Part shown: one piece after another, positions 9,502 through 18,477 of the stretch
Layout: every line of letters starts with the position of its first letter
Numbering within the stretch: position 1 is the first letter of the stretch
Translations under genes and position numbers: made by a program
Notes under the pieces: generated by a model
What the model saw: only the letters and a program-made list of their open reading frames with translations
Databases searched by the model: none
Told to the model about the DNA's origin: nothing
Source: Pelargonium cotyledonis
Taxonomy: Eukaryota; Streptophyta; Magnoliopsida; Geraniales; Geraniaceae
Assembly (NCBI GenBank): GCA_036897625.1
Contig: JAYMTA010001276.1
Coordinates: forward strand, 1-20,797
Direction of reading: 5' to 3'
Length of the DNA: 20,797 bases

Positions 9502-10794
9502 GTTGCTGTTTTTGTGTGAATTTGTTCTTGCTGTGGATAGCTTTTCATTCATTTGCTTTTCTTTTATTGCAGGCAGTATTCTTCCTCTGGTTTGCAGTTT
9601 CTGGATGGCTGTTTCGGGTCTTAATATTTACTGTTTGGGTGCTTCCCATTGCTGGCCCTCTTCTCATCGGCACTCTTGCGAATAATCTTGTAATAAAGGT
9701 GTAATTTCACGGTGGATACTTTCTTTTTAACTCCTCAAATTACCTTTGCAATGGTCTTAGTGATAGAGGCATAAGTTTGTTCTTGCAATTGCCTAGATTT
9801 TTTGAAAGCATGGAACTGCTAACTTAACTCTATAAGATATAAAAAAAAATCAAGTTTATTCTGTTGAAGTTTTAAATAACTCCTAAACTTCTGTTTCTTC
9901 GGCTTATATTTTCTGTGATAACAGAGATGAGAATGCTGAGGTAGTTGTGTGAAGCATAGGGAGACTTGTGATCCTGTGAGGAAAGACGGGAGAATTCAGT
10001 TGGAAGACACTAAATAGGTTAGGAGTAGACCGAAGTTAACATGGATAAAAATAGAAAGAACAGGATAACACTTAGCTTGAATACGAAGATAGCATGAGAT
10101 AGATTAAGTAGAGGACAAGAATAGGAGTGGAGGATCCCAAACAATTTTCGTAGCCAACTCCGACATTGTTTGGGAAATGACTTAGTTCAAAGTTCCTCTT
10201 TGCTTTGTGTCCTTTCATGTAAACCCCTTAAATATCTTTAAATTCGTAAGCCGTGTTCACATCTCTATGTCATTTATAGATAACCGAAACATCTCTTTCT
10301 AAAAATTAAGGATAAGTTAAGGATTGAATTTTCCTGTTGTACCCCTATATGCTTTTGTTTTAACAAATTCAAGAGTTTTCCCAACTGATTTATCATGGGA
10401 TATTGTTGGTATTTAATGCATAAATAACTAAGCTTAAAAGGAAACCGAACACTCATTTTGTAACGAGGGGGTTTACACGTTTATATAGGTTGTACTTTAT
10501 TGTAGTCTTTCTTGTAAATGCCTTAAATATCCTTGACTATGTCGTTTCTATTCTTTTTCACTAATTGATAACTGAAACATCTCTTTTTGTACTGTGCTCG
10601 GGCAGGGGGCTTGCCCAGCTTGCAAGAGGCAGTTCGTCGGAAACAAGAGCCAAATGATCCGTTGCAGTGGCTGTGGAAACATAGTGTGGCAACCACAATC
10701 AAAGAATGACTTCTTTTCAAGAGGTAGCAGCGGGAACAAATCTTCTAGGAAATCTGATCCCGAGATCATCGATGTTGAGTTCGAAGAGAAATGA
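7835..10794 (+). CDS. Predicted plastid membrane protein with C-terminal zinc ribbon, 4 exons
   Basis: Exons: 7835-8206, 9395-9448, 9573-9698, 10606-10794, all joined in phase 0 by GT-AG introns, giving 246 aa. The ATG at 7835 was chosen because the Ser/Thr/Arg-rich start (MATATTLSWRPSLGTRPSLRR) resembles a chloroplast transit peptide. Residues about 50-124 form a charged, probably helical stretch. Residues 143-182 carry one or two membrane segments (AVFFLWFAVSGWLF, then a VLPIAGPLLIG stretch). Four cysteines follow, C187-x2-C190 and C204-x2-C207, in ACPACKRQF...RCSGCGNIVW, a rubredoxin or zinc-ribbon pattern. The tail is acidic (EIIDVEFEEK). I recognise this as a conserved plant protein but cannot attach a reliable name or biochemical role. 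Organelle and membrane placement are inferred. Confidence 0.82.
8213..8235 (+). repeat. (CT)n microsatellite just after the exon 1 donor
   Basis: A perfect CT dinucleotide run starts 6 bases after the GT donor at 8207-8208 of the plastid-protein gene and passes into TATATA. It is intronic, likely variable in length between individuals, and pyrimidine-rich on the sense strand. Confidence 0.9.
8385..9070 (+). repeat. Degenerate repeats of about 110-200 bp in intron 1 of the plastid-protein gene
   Basis: The motif 'agaatttgaNgtatgaacaatgagattatactccaattg' recurs with changes at about 8385, 8545, 8656, 8860 and 9038. Linked blocks recur as well: 'ctgaaaattgaggt' near 8421, 8604 and 8744; 'cttcattg' blocks near 8356, 8840 and 9019; and 'agctgaaaatagctgatatgatcttcaatt'-like blocks near 8452, 8772 and 8950. 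A run of 20 T lies at 8709-8728. The intron therefore seems to have grown by repeated local duplication. No coding signal is present. Confidence 0.7.
9463..9501 (+). repeat. (CT)n microsatellite just after the exon 2 donor
   Basis: A CT run of about 14 units, then TT and a further short CT run, begins 14 bases after the GT donor at 9449-9450 in intron 2 of the plastid-protein gene. This intron is only 124 bases, so the repeat takes up about a third of it. Confidence 0.9.
9925..10175 (+). mobile_element. Short relic of a LINE (non-LTR retrotransposon) reverse-transcriptase end
   Basis: This part of intron 3 of the plastid-protein gene can be read in pieces as the C-terminal end of a plant LINE polyprotein. 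The start gives MRMLR followed by a stop where the family has Trp (RMLRW). Later, at about 10021-10055, RSRPKLTWIK matches the usual RGRPKxTW motif in the same orientation. The end, 'cgtagccaactccgacattgtttggga', matches the usual terminal coding and 3' segment of these elements. Several stops and frame changes show it is long dead. It lacks the 5' part of the element, and its edges are approximate. Confidence 0.6.
10205..10600 (+). repeat. Duplicated acceptor-side segment in intron 3
   Basis: A segment of about 95 bases at 10209-10303 ('gtcctttcatgtaaac...ccttaaatatctt...gataaccgaaacatctcttt') recurs at 10504-10590 ('gtctttcttgtaaatg...ccttaaatatcctt...gataactgaaacatctcttt'). The offset is about 295 bases. 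The second copy lies directly before the AG acceptor of exon 4 at 10604-10605. The first copy lacks a matching acceptor, running into 'ctaaaaattaagg'. Confidence 0.7.
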
Positions 10795-11824
10795 AGACAG
10801 AAGCCGAAGTGATGATGATGGTAAATGCTGTTGCGATTTCTAGGATTTGTTCGTTGTCCGTTCCCTTTGTAAGATATATATTTTTTTCTTTTTATATTGT
10901 TAGGGAAGTTGAGGAAGATAATGCCGCAGCTTTGTAGTAAATTTTTATGTTCATATTCATATTATAATCAGTTTGTGCTATGGTAGTGAATAAGTTTTGT
11001 AGTGTTTTTGGTTGAAACTTGAGCTCTTGTTTTCATTAGTGAGATGATAAGAGTGTTTCTCTTCAAAAAGTATGGTTTACTCTTAAAAATCAGTTGTAAG
11101 ACAATTTGTTGCCCTTGTCCCGCGTAATCGAGACCTATTATGATTACGATGTCGGGATATCGATTGATTAGGAGGTGCCAGGGTACAAATCAATTCACAA
11201 CAGAAGTGACCATTCGAGTTTGTTTGAGTTTTGAGTTGAAATGACTTAACTCTAACCGATCTGTTCATGTGTTTAGTACAAAATACTCGTACTAACCCGA
11301 GAAGTGAAGTTGTTCCGTATTTAGGTTGAAATGACTTGAACCTAACAAATATGCAAAAGGATGCAGGTTTTGGGTTTGGTTTCAAAAAAATTATGCATAA
11401 TGTGCGGCTTTAGTTCAAGTTCATGCATCTTTAATGCATCTTTAATCAAAAGTTGATCGTGTCTAATTAATGCAATCCTAGCTCGTATTAATATGAGTCG
11501 GGTTTGAGTGTTTGCAATTCAAGTCCAAATAATCGGCCATACTTTACCCACAACAAAACAAACAATTCGAACTCAATTACTCATCAGACAAATCTCAAAA
11601 TTCGACTCATATTACTCGTTCGAGTTAGACGAATTCATACATTTTAAATGCAATATGTTGGACGCAACTTGATCCACACACTCTCCTTTATCCAGTCGAG
11701 TTAGAACCAAGTTTTTTCAACTCAAATAATATAAAATCCGACTCGAAGCTTGAATTGTTAAATGAAATATGGGTCGATCCAAGTCCATGATGGTTAAAGA
11801 TAAACCGACCCGAACCCGACAGAG
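10795..11824 (+). other. 3' region of the plastid-protein gene and intergenic DNA
   Basis: After the stop there is a T-rich 3' UTR-like stretch to about 11000. From 11080 to 11820 I see no gene. A short direct repeat, 'gttgaaatgactt(a/g)a(a)c', occurs near 11236 and 11325. Many 'gactcgaaccc'-style words in both orientations (for example near 11730-11815) suggest old dispersed-repeat DNA. A TATAAAAT box at 11730-11737 is the only core-promoter-like element before the SWC2 leader. Confidence 0.4.
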
Positions 11825-12089
11825 CCATCGTCTTCTTCATTGGCTTCTTCTTCATCTTCTCTCCAAACGATCTTTCTAGAACTCATAACTGAACTCAAAC
11901 AGTCAAGAGACCTAGGCGCGAGTCGTTCACAGCGAAAATCGATCCAGAATCTGCAGATTGGAGATAATAAATCTCAGGTACTTCTCGAAACCCTAGCTGG
12001 AACGAACAATCTGCTGCACTAGTGTTTTTTTTTTTCCTTCCCAAAACAGCGAAGCTGTGGCGATATTTTTGATTTCATCCTCAGGAGAA
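11825..12089 (+). promoter_or_regulatory. SWC2: SWC2 5' leader with pyrimidine patch and probable 5'-UTR intron
   Basis: Positions 11829-11863 form a CTTCTT-rich pyrimidine patch, common at plant core promoters. A donor-like CAG|GTACTT at 11977/11978 and an acceptor-like TCCTCAG ending at 12084 would bound a 107-base intron in the 5' UTR. The spliced leader would join 5 bases before the ATG at 12090. The alternative 60-codon frame across 11840-12022 lacks an ATG start and ends inside the proposed intron, so I do not call it a gene. Confidence 0.5.
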
Positions 12090-15000
12090 ATGGAGACCTC
12101 TAGAGAAGAAGATGCGCCTGTTTTTCTGGATCGCACCTCTCGAGCTACGAGAGGAAAGAGGTAAAATCATGTAAATTTATTGTGAATATGTTGCAGATTT
12201 GTTTTTTTTTTTTTTTTGAATTTTTTTGTTTTCTTTTTGCTGCATGGATGATTTCTCAGGATGACAAAGTTGCTTGACGAGGAGCTAGAAGAAGATGAGT
12301 TGTTCTGGAACCAGGAGGCTCTGAAAGAGGTAATTGTGATGGTTATTGAGAGTCTTACGAGCCTTTACTTCCAGTTTAAGCAGAAGAGTTGAAAACAATG
12401 CTAGAGCTATCTGGTTCTGTGTTACAGCTTAGAACTAATTCACTTACATTCCTTTGTGTCTCTTGTGAGTTCCATTTTTGGCTTCTTAGGCAATACTAGA
12501 TTTAGCTGGTTGTTTGATTAAGCTTAAGAATGTTAAGGTTTAGAGCTGATTTACGGATATTCCTTTGTGCCAAGCTACTGTAAGTCTTGGATTTTATGTA
12601 TTATCACTTTGCATGAGTTCTATAATGTTAGAGCTTAGGACTAATTTAGTTATATTTCTTTCTGTCTTTTCGTCTCGGATTACATGTATCATCATTTCTT
12701 ATGAGTTCCATTTTTGGCTTTCTTAGGAAGCTGATGATGTTAATTACGAAGCAGAGCCAGAAGTTGCAGATGTGTTTGATAGCGACTTTGATGAAGATGT
12801 GAGTATTTCAGTGTTGTGCTCAAAGTTCTTTTTTTTTTTTTTAGTGTTAAAAGTTATAAATGGTCCTGTAACTATATATACCCATATCATACCTAATCCT
12901 CCAACTCTCTTTTAAACCACCATTGGTTCGTATAGTACTCAATCTCATCACCCATGCCCCAAACCATTTTAATTCAAGTATCTGCTTCGTCTCATATTTT
13001 GCACATGCCATAACCTCTAATAATTGAATGCAGTCAATGCACATATAATATATGAGATTAAATGAAATTTACATTATAGGTAAAATTTTACCTAAATACA
13101 GACTTTGGGACACTGGATCATTAAAAAGAATGGTACAAGGATCAATGGTGATGGGAAAAGGAGTTGGGAGATAATATATGATATGCATGTATAGTTGGAG
13201 GATCATTTGAAACATGATTCCTTATTTTTAACATCTGAATATGTTAGTTACATGCTTGTAAACAAGTGATGCTCATTAGTGCTGCTTTTATGTTGGTGGT
13301 AGGAGCCTGAGCCAGATATAGAAGTAGAAAACGAAGCAGTGGAGAGGTTTGTCTTGTCCTGAATGGAGCAAATAATATCTTGATTTCTGGTTTGTGTTGT
13401 ATCTCAACGGTGAGTTCTCTTGTAGAATAACGTTAAACAAGCGACCAACATACCCGGGAAAGACTTTGCCGAAGAAGAAACAGAAAAAGAAAGTGCTTTC
13501 AAATTTAGAAAAGACTCCTGATGAAGAAAAGTCATCTCAACAGCCTAGTTCCTCTGACCATCATGATGACCATGAAGAAGCAGAAGGAGAGAGAGTAGTG
13601 AGAAAATCCACGAGAACTTCTGTCATCGTTAGGCAAGCTGAGAGAGATGCAATACGTGCAGCTCTGCAAGCGACAATGAAGGTTGGTTGACCTGTAATTG
13701 TGTTGAGGAGACTTGGAATTGATCTTCGTGTCTGAGTCATAACATGTCGGAATTTCATATGCTTGAGTGTTGATTTATATTGGATAGTTCTGTAGCTGTA
13801 GTACATAGATTAGTTGTATAGAATTGCTTAAATATCTCACATATGATGAATTTATGAGTTTTATTTATCATATTTGAACTCGATTAGGTCCCACTCTCAT
13901 GATCAGTTAACTCGTGAATAGAACTGTGTTGTGTATGCATCTTTCCATCTTAGTTTGTCATATGTCTGCACCACATTTTTAGTATTTGTGAGGATTGCTT
14001 ATAGATCCTTTTCAACTTAGTAGCTGTTATCAATTGTAAGTTTTTTTATTGATATGTTTCTTTCAGCCCATAAAAAGAAAAAAGGAAGGCGAGGAGAAGA
14101 GGATGACTCAAGAAGAGATGCTTCTTGAAGCAGCTCAAACAGGTTTGGGATATAATGCTTCATATTAGATCCAAACATTCCTAGAAACTTTAATGTAGAT
14201 TTTTTATTTTATTTCCTGACATGGCTGATTTATTGTGTGTCACAAATCATAAATGTGCAGAGATCATGAACTTGAGGAACTTAGAGCGTGTATTAGCAAG
14301 GGAGGAAGAAGTCAAGAAAAGAGCAATTGTGCATAAAGCTGTATTTAGTGGCCCACAGATACACTATATGTCAAAAGATGGCAAGTTTGTCCTCATTATT
14401 TCATTTAGAAAGCAGAATCGAATATATAACTGTTTTTTTTTTTGCTCAACTGACTTATATTGGAAATTTGTGTCAATTCATTTATTCCAGGTCGTTCATA
14501 TCTAGAGTTCAGAAAAGGAGCGTCATTTCACTCCGAGATTCCTACAACTAGTGTTCCATGTGAGACACTTTGACTTTATGCTCATGTTGTTCATTTTGTG
14601 TTGAAGAGAGTGAGAGAGTGCTCTCTTTGAAAATAGAATTGATTATTTTTGTGTGTGTCAGTTATGTTGACTTATCTTATTTTTATATATATCCATTTCC
14701 AGATCCAGAGAAGGCTGTGTGTGCAGTTACGGGGCTTCCTGCCAAGTAAGTGCTTTTCTTATGTGTGACAGTCACTCACAGCATTTGTTATAACATCTTG
14801 GTATTCTAGAAATGGATGACTATGATGCTAGACTTGAATTGGAGGGAAATTATAGTAAAACTTGGGGCACTTCTCCCTGGCCTAAAAAATGGTGGCCTAG
14901 AGTTACCAAGTGGGTCTTGGGGCTTGGGAGGGCTATTTTGTATGTACTAGTTTTTCTCACATGAACCCCCAGAGTTCAAGGGTCTTACCAGTTGGGTCTT

Positions 15001-15788
15001 GGGAGGGTCATGTATGTACTCGTTTTTCTCAGAGACCATATGGCAACAACCGTACAGTTGAGCCAACTAGTGTATACCCTAAAGCAATATCAGTGCGTGT
15101 AGGGACTTTGGATATGAAAGCTGAGGAAGGAGAAAAGTAATTTTCACTAAATTAAACAAATTACACAATTAATATAACGTGGATTAGTTAGATGTTACAA
15201 AGTTAAACATGGAATAGTCATGTAATTTTAGTCTAATACAGAACAAGGTATATATTTGTAACTTCCCATAATTTTTGTTATGAACTGTTAGAGAAGTCTA
15301 AATACAAAATGATTTTGAATTCGCTAATGAGTTATTTTCACAATATTATTTTGATCCTACCATAATATGAACATTGAGTTTATGTCTAACACTCTTAACT
15401 ATTCTTTGAACTGTCTTTTGGATGATGTAGGTATCGTGACCCAAAAACTGGGCTGCCATACGCAACTAAAGAGGCATTTAAAATTATTCGTGAACGGTAT
15501 GTCTTCCTTATCAGCTCACTTCCTAAAGTTCAATTTGTAGTTTCTCTCCCCAACTGCAGGATCGAGTCTTTATCAACTTCTTTTCGGGTGTCATCCAGAT
15601 TTTTGAGTGAAAATAACGGGATTCGTAAAGAACTGGACATGGGGACTTTATACGATTCAGTATGTGGGAAAGGATTCCTTGGTAGACGGAAGAGATCAAT
15701 GACTTCTAACAAGAGTGAAATGCCACAATTCCGTTACTTCTCTCGGTTTCTTGAAATTCCAGCTCTCGAAATTGAAGATTCTGATTAG
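12090..15788 (+). CDS. SWC2: SWR1 complex subunit 2 (SWC2/YL1 family), 11 exons
   Basis: Exons: 12090-12160, 12260-12329, 12727-12798, 13303-13346, 13426-13681, 14067-14142, 14261-14380, 14491-14559, 14703-14745, 15431-15496, 15599-15788, giving 358 aa. YL1 proteins bind H2A.Z-H2B dimers in the SWR1 remodeller, which exchanges H2A.Z into nucleosomes in the nucleus. Diagnostic stretches are VFLDRTSRATRGKRMTKLL at residues 11-29, the acidic run DELFWNQEALKE, KSTRTSVIVRQAERDA, TQEEMLLEAAQTEIMNLRNL, and the YL1 C-terminal domain at about 260-296 (CAVTGLPAKYRDPKTGLPYA). The length is close to the Arabidopsis protein. Intron 7 needs a GC donor to keep frame. For the last exon I chose the acceptor at 15598, because it gives RERFLSENNG as in relatives. 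An upstream in-frame acceptor at 15559 would add 13 aa. Confidence 0.93.
12428..12730 (+). repeat. Direct repeats in SWC2 intron 2, including the acceptor
   Basis: TGAGTTCCATTTTTGGCTTC and its following CTTAGG occur at 12466-12490 and again, one base longer, at 12702-12727. The second copy contains the real acceptor of exon 3 (AG at 12725-12726). The first copy therefore carries an unused acceptor-like AG at 12488-12489. A linked block, 'ttagaactaattcacttacattcctttgtgtc', recurs in altered form near 12428, 12540 and 12635. Confidence 0.75.
12858..13208. mobile_element. Fold-back (MITE-like) element in SWC2 intron 3
   Basis: The two ends of this 350-base block are imperfect inverted copies of each other over about 110 bases. 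The left arm reads 'aaatggtcctgtaactatat...catatcat', then 'ctccaactc' and 'ccaccattggttc'. The reverse complement of the right arm reads 'aaatgatcctccaactatac...catatcat', then 'tcccaactc' and 'atcaccattgatcc'. A perfect 18-bp palindrome, TAGGTAAAATTTTACCTA, lies at 13077-13094. There is no coding capacity, as expected for a nonautonomous DNA element. I could not see a clear target-site duplication, so the superfamily is open. Confidence 0.6.
14381..14490 (+). other. SWC2: GC-AG intron in SWC2 (intron 7)
   Basis: Exon 7 ends in AAAGATG and the next bases are GCAAGT. With that GC donor and the acceptor TTTATTCCAG at 14490, the join gives KDGRSYLEF, which matches the KDG.xYLEF stretch of YL1 proteins and keeps the downstream frame. 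The nearest GT (GTTTGT at 14386) would shift the frame and lead to an early stop in exon 8. GCAAGT is the usual extended donor of the minor GC-AG class. Confidence 0.85.
14903..15036 (+). repeat. Short tandem duplication in SWC2 intron 9
   Basis: 'Ttaccaagtgggtcttgg...gggagggctat...tgtatgtactagtttttctcac' at 14903-14961 recurs as 'ttaccagttgggtcttgggagggtca...tgtatgtactcgtttttctcag' at 14985-15032. The period is 72-82 bases. This G-rich segment stands out in an AT-rich intron of 685 bases. A 76-codon frame across it has no similarity I recognise and I take it as accidental. Confidence 0.75.
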
Positions 15789-16659
15789 CTACCTGCCAAG
15801 GTAATAATAGCCATACATGATTGTGGATAAAACGGCCTGATCTTTTGCAGTTAAGTTTTGTTATGAATTGTGGCCGCAAGTGAATAGTTCGGTTTTCTCT
15901 TAGGTAATTGGCAACCAACCTCATAATCCATGGACCGTTGCTGGAAATGATTCAAATGGCATTGCTGGCCCATGTATTCCAGAGAAAAAGTATCCATTGG
16001 CGTAAAACAAAAGATGGCTTGGCACGTGTATTGAAGCGATACCAACGATGACCTGATCAGTCACATTGCCATTCCTACGTGGGGATTACATGGTTTTTTA
16101 ACGTATTAAAAGAAGATCAAGGAAGGCTTGAGACTCGAGTTCTCTCATCTCATCAGTGAGGCCGGTACGTGTGACAATTAATAAGATGTAAATTTCTTAT
16201 TCCTCCCATAGTAGAGGGGTCAAGACTTTTGTTTTTTTCTAGGGATAAGGTCCGAAGTTTGTAGTAAATGTAACCTGGGCTCACCTGACCTAATAAATAG
16301 TCTCACTTTCATTAACTTGACTCGGCCCGAATCAAATCCTTGGTTTGAGGCTCGAATGTTGAGGATTGAGATTTTGTTCTTAGCATTATAGTTTTGGAGT
16401 TCAGATATTCGATTGCTAGGCTATATTGTGTTCTCATGGTGAGGTGGCTTTTCGGGTCATTGTCCCCGTTTTGTATTGCGAATTTTGATTTGTTTAGAAG
16501 CTTAGTTGTAGAGTATTTGATGGACGTGGAATTGAATTGTACATCAGTGTGCTATATTGCAAATCAACTTATGAATAAAAATATACAATCCAATATTAAA
16601 TAAAATATACCCTAAATTCTAAATATTACACAAAGATTCGAATCCATATACTCACTATT
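15789..16659 (+). other. SWC2 3' region and downstream intergenic DNA
   Basis: Twelve bases after the SWC2 stop, CCAAG|GTAATA at 15800/15801 and CTCTTAG ending at 15903 could bound a 3'-UTR intron. The T-rich stretch with AATAAGATGTAAATTTC near 16181-16198 is a plausible polyadenylation region. From 16220 to 16659 I see no coding signal. Confidence 0.35.
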
Positions 16660-16861
16660 GAGCTGAGCACGAGTGTTTTCGCCTCCTGGAAGGCCCTCTT
16701 TGGGCACATGCGCACCCACCCCCGAGGCATCCCCTCGGGCCGGTTTTGATCTCAACGATGATCCCATGGAGGAGGAGTCGCCGTCGCCGAAGAGGCTGAG
16801 GACTTTCGATCTGAACAAGCCGGCGGCGGACGAGGACGATGATGACTCCGGCGAGAAGTAA
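16660..16861 (+). pseudogene. Broken fragment of a C2H2 zinc-finger/EAR transcription-factor gene
   Basis: From 16660 one frame reads ELSTSVFASWKALFGHMRTHPRG and stops at 16750. FASWKALFGHMRTHP is the second half of a plant C2H2 finger (two histidines, H-x3-x-H spacing HMRTH), but the CxxC half is missing. The next frame, starting no later than about 16735, continues as RAGFDLNDDPMEEE, then SPKRLRTFDLNKPAADED, and ends at 16861. FDLN...FDLNKP are EAR-type repression motifs that normally lie C-terminal to such fingers. So the finger and EAR parts are in different frames, and the 5' half of the gene is gone. It is GC-rich against AT-rich surroundings, which marks it as a displaced gene piece. 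Confidence 0.65.
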
Positions 16862-16937
16862 CCGTGCATCGCGGCCATGCATGCATGAAAACAATAGCTG
16901 CTATGAATATTAGTATTTAATTCAATATATGGTAGCA

Positions 16938-16999
16938 TTTGTTATTGTTCAACTGTAGTTTTATTCATTTTGTTATTGTTCAATTGGAGTTTTATTCAA
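16938..16999 (+). repeat. 31-bp tandem duplication
   Basis: TTTGTTATTGTTCAACTGTA and the following GTTTTATTCA at 16938-16968 recur at 16969-16999 with two or three changes, period 31. It lies just downstream of the zinc-finger fragment in noncoding AT-rich DNA. Confidence 0.8.
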
Positions 17000-17269
17000 G
17001 TGAGTTGCTCAAGTTGCATCATCTCTTAATTTTGTTTCTGGTTAAGGTTTGTTCAGAGGTTTTTTAGAAATATCAAACAGTATTTTTATTTTTTTATTAG
17101 TTCAGTATATTATGGAGTCATGTTCTCTGTTCCTCATGTTTTGCTCAATTGGTCAATTTGTTTTCTTATTTTCTCAGCATAATTAATTAAAAGTAGCTAG
17201 CAATTCTAAAGGGTCTCTGGTCATGAAACAGTCAATTTTCTCAATCTTTTTGTGTTTGGTGTAATCTAC

Positions 17270-17745
17270 TTCCATTTTTTGTTTTACTTGTATTTGAAGT
17301 GAACAATGTAATAACTGTTTGAGTATTTCCAAATTGTCAATGAAGCTCATTTGATAAAATTAAAATAAATTAAGTTTTGACTATCTGATGCTGAGTAATG
17401 TTTTGAAATTAGTACTATTAGATATTTCTTTTTAATATAATTTATTGTGATTTTTTTTTGGGTTTTTAAATTAGTTCTTTAATTTTGGATTATCTTTTCT
17501 TTTCATTATTTTTTATTTGTTTTATCTGTATTCTAAGTGAACAATGTAATAAGTGTTTGGGTATTTCCAGATTATCAATGAAACTCATGTGATAAAATTA
17601 AAATAAATTAAGTTTTGACCATCTCATGTTCAGTAATGTTTTGAAATTAGTACTATTAGATATTTTTTAATATGAGTGTACTGTGAATTTTTTTTTGTTT
17701 TAAATTCTTTTATTTTGGTTTTATCTTTTCTTTTTGATCTTTTTG
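17270..17745 (+). repeat. 238-bp tandem duplication
   Basis: Two adjacent units, about 17270-17507 and 17508-17745, match along most of their length. Shared blocks are GTGAACAATGTAATAA at 17299 and 17537, then GATAAAATTAAAATAAATTA and AGTAATGTTTTGAAATTAGT further on, all offset by about 238 bases. No coding signal is seen. High similarity suggests a fairly recent duplication compared with the intronic repeats in this window. Confidence 0.85.
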
Positions 17746-18234
17746 TTTAGGTTTGGTTGGTAATTATTATTTGAAGAAACTCATTTCATCACAAAAAAAA
17801 AAATCTCATAATTAAAAATGTGATAAACTATATACAATATAAGCTTGATGTCAAAAAATAAATAAATTACAATATAAGCCCAATTTGAATAGATGAAGAC
17901 AATTTCTTCTGATTTTATTTTTGGGATATTCCATTTTTATTGTCATGTGAACTCAGAAATATGAAGCTTGAAAACGTCTACATACCAAATCATAATTATT
18001 ATTTAGTAGGAGAAATAATTGAAATGTTTTTTCTTTTTTTCTTTTTTTTTTCATCCGTGCACCAATGTATCGTCAAAGCTTATGATATATTTTGCTATTT
18101 TGTCTACTTACTAATTAGTCATACTAGCTGAACATGCAATTTATGTTCTAGAAAACATATCAGAGCTCATTTATATGTGAATGGGCAAGTTTGTTACGAA
18201 AGTACACGACCAATTGTTTAACGAGCAATTTCGT

Positions 18235-18342
18235 TGAGTCGCTGATGAGGGAAGCCGTTAGCAGGCTCGAATGGTACGATCCCTCTGTCACCCCAAAATG
18301 AAAGGGGGCGATCTCGTAGTTTTTGGTCTGTGAAAGATACAT
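18235..18342 (+). other. Probable nuclear insertion of plastid DNA (NUPT)
   Basis: The stretch from GAGTCGCTGATGAGGGAAGC through GTTAGCAGGCTCGAATGGTA, 'ccctctgtcacccc', GGGGGCGATCTCGTAG and 'ggtctgtgaaagatac' is GC-balanced, unlike the AT-rich DNA on both sides. From memory it closely resembles a noncoding part of the chloroplast inverted repeat near the 16S rRNA and trnV genes. A few differences from what I recall suggest an old transfer. Edges are approximate. Confidence 0.55.
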
Positions 18343-18477
18343 TCTTTTCATAGTCATATTTATTGAACAAACCTGTTAATTTAATACACTTATATATATA
18401 TTATAATCATGAATCACAATTGTTAACTGATAACTAAATGATCACACTCGTCAACCAATCAATACTTATATAAATTT

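Noticed and set aside
12847-13044. 65-codon minus-strand frame in SWC2 intron 3
   Set aside because: It lies inside one arm of the fold-back element and has no similarity I recognise.
14910-15140. 76-codon frame in SWC2 intron 9
   Set aside because: It is produced by the two tandem copies of a G-rich noncoding repeat and has no domain.
16612-16938. 108-codon minus-strand frame over the zinc-finger fragment
   Set aside because: It is antisense to the FDLN and finger motifs, which identify the plus strand as the coding one.
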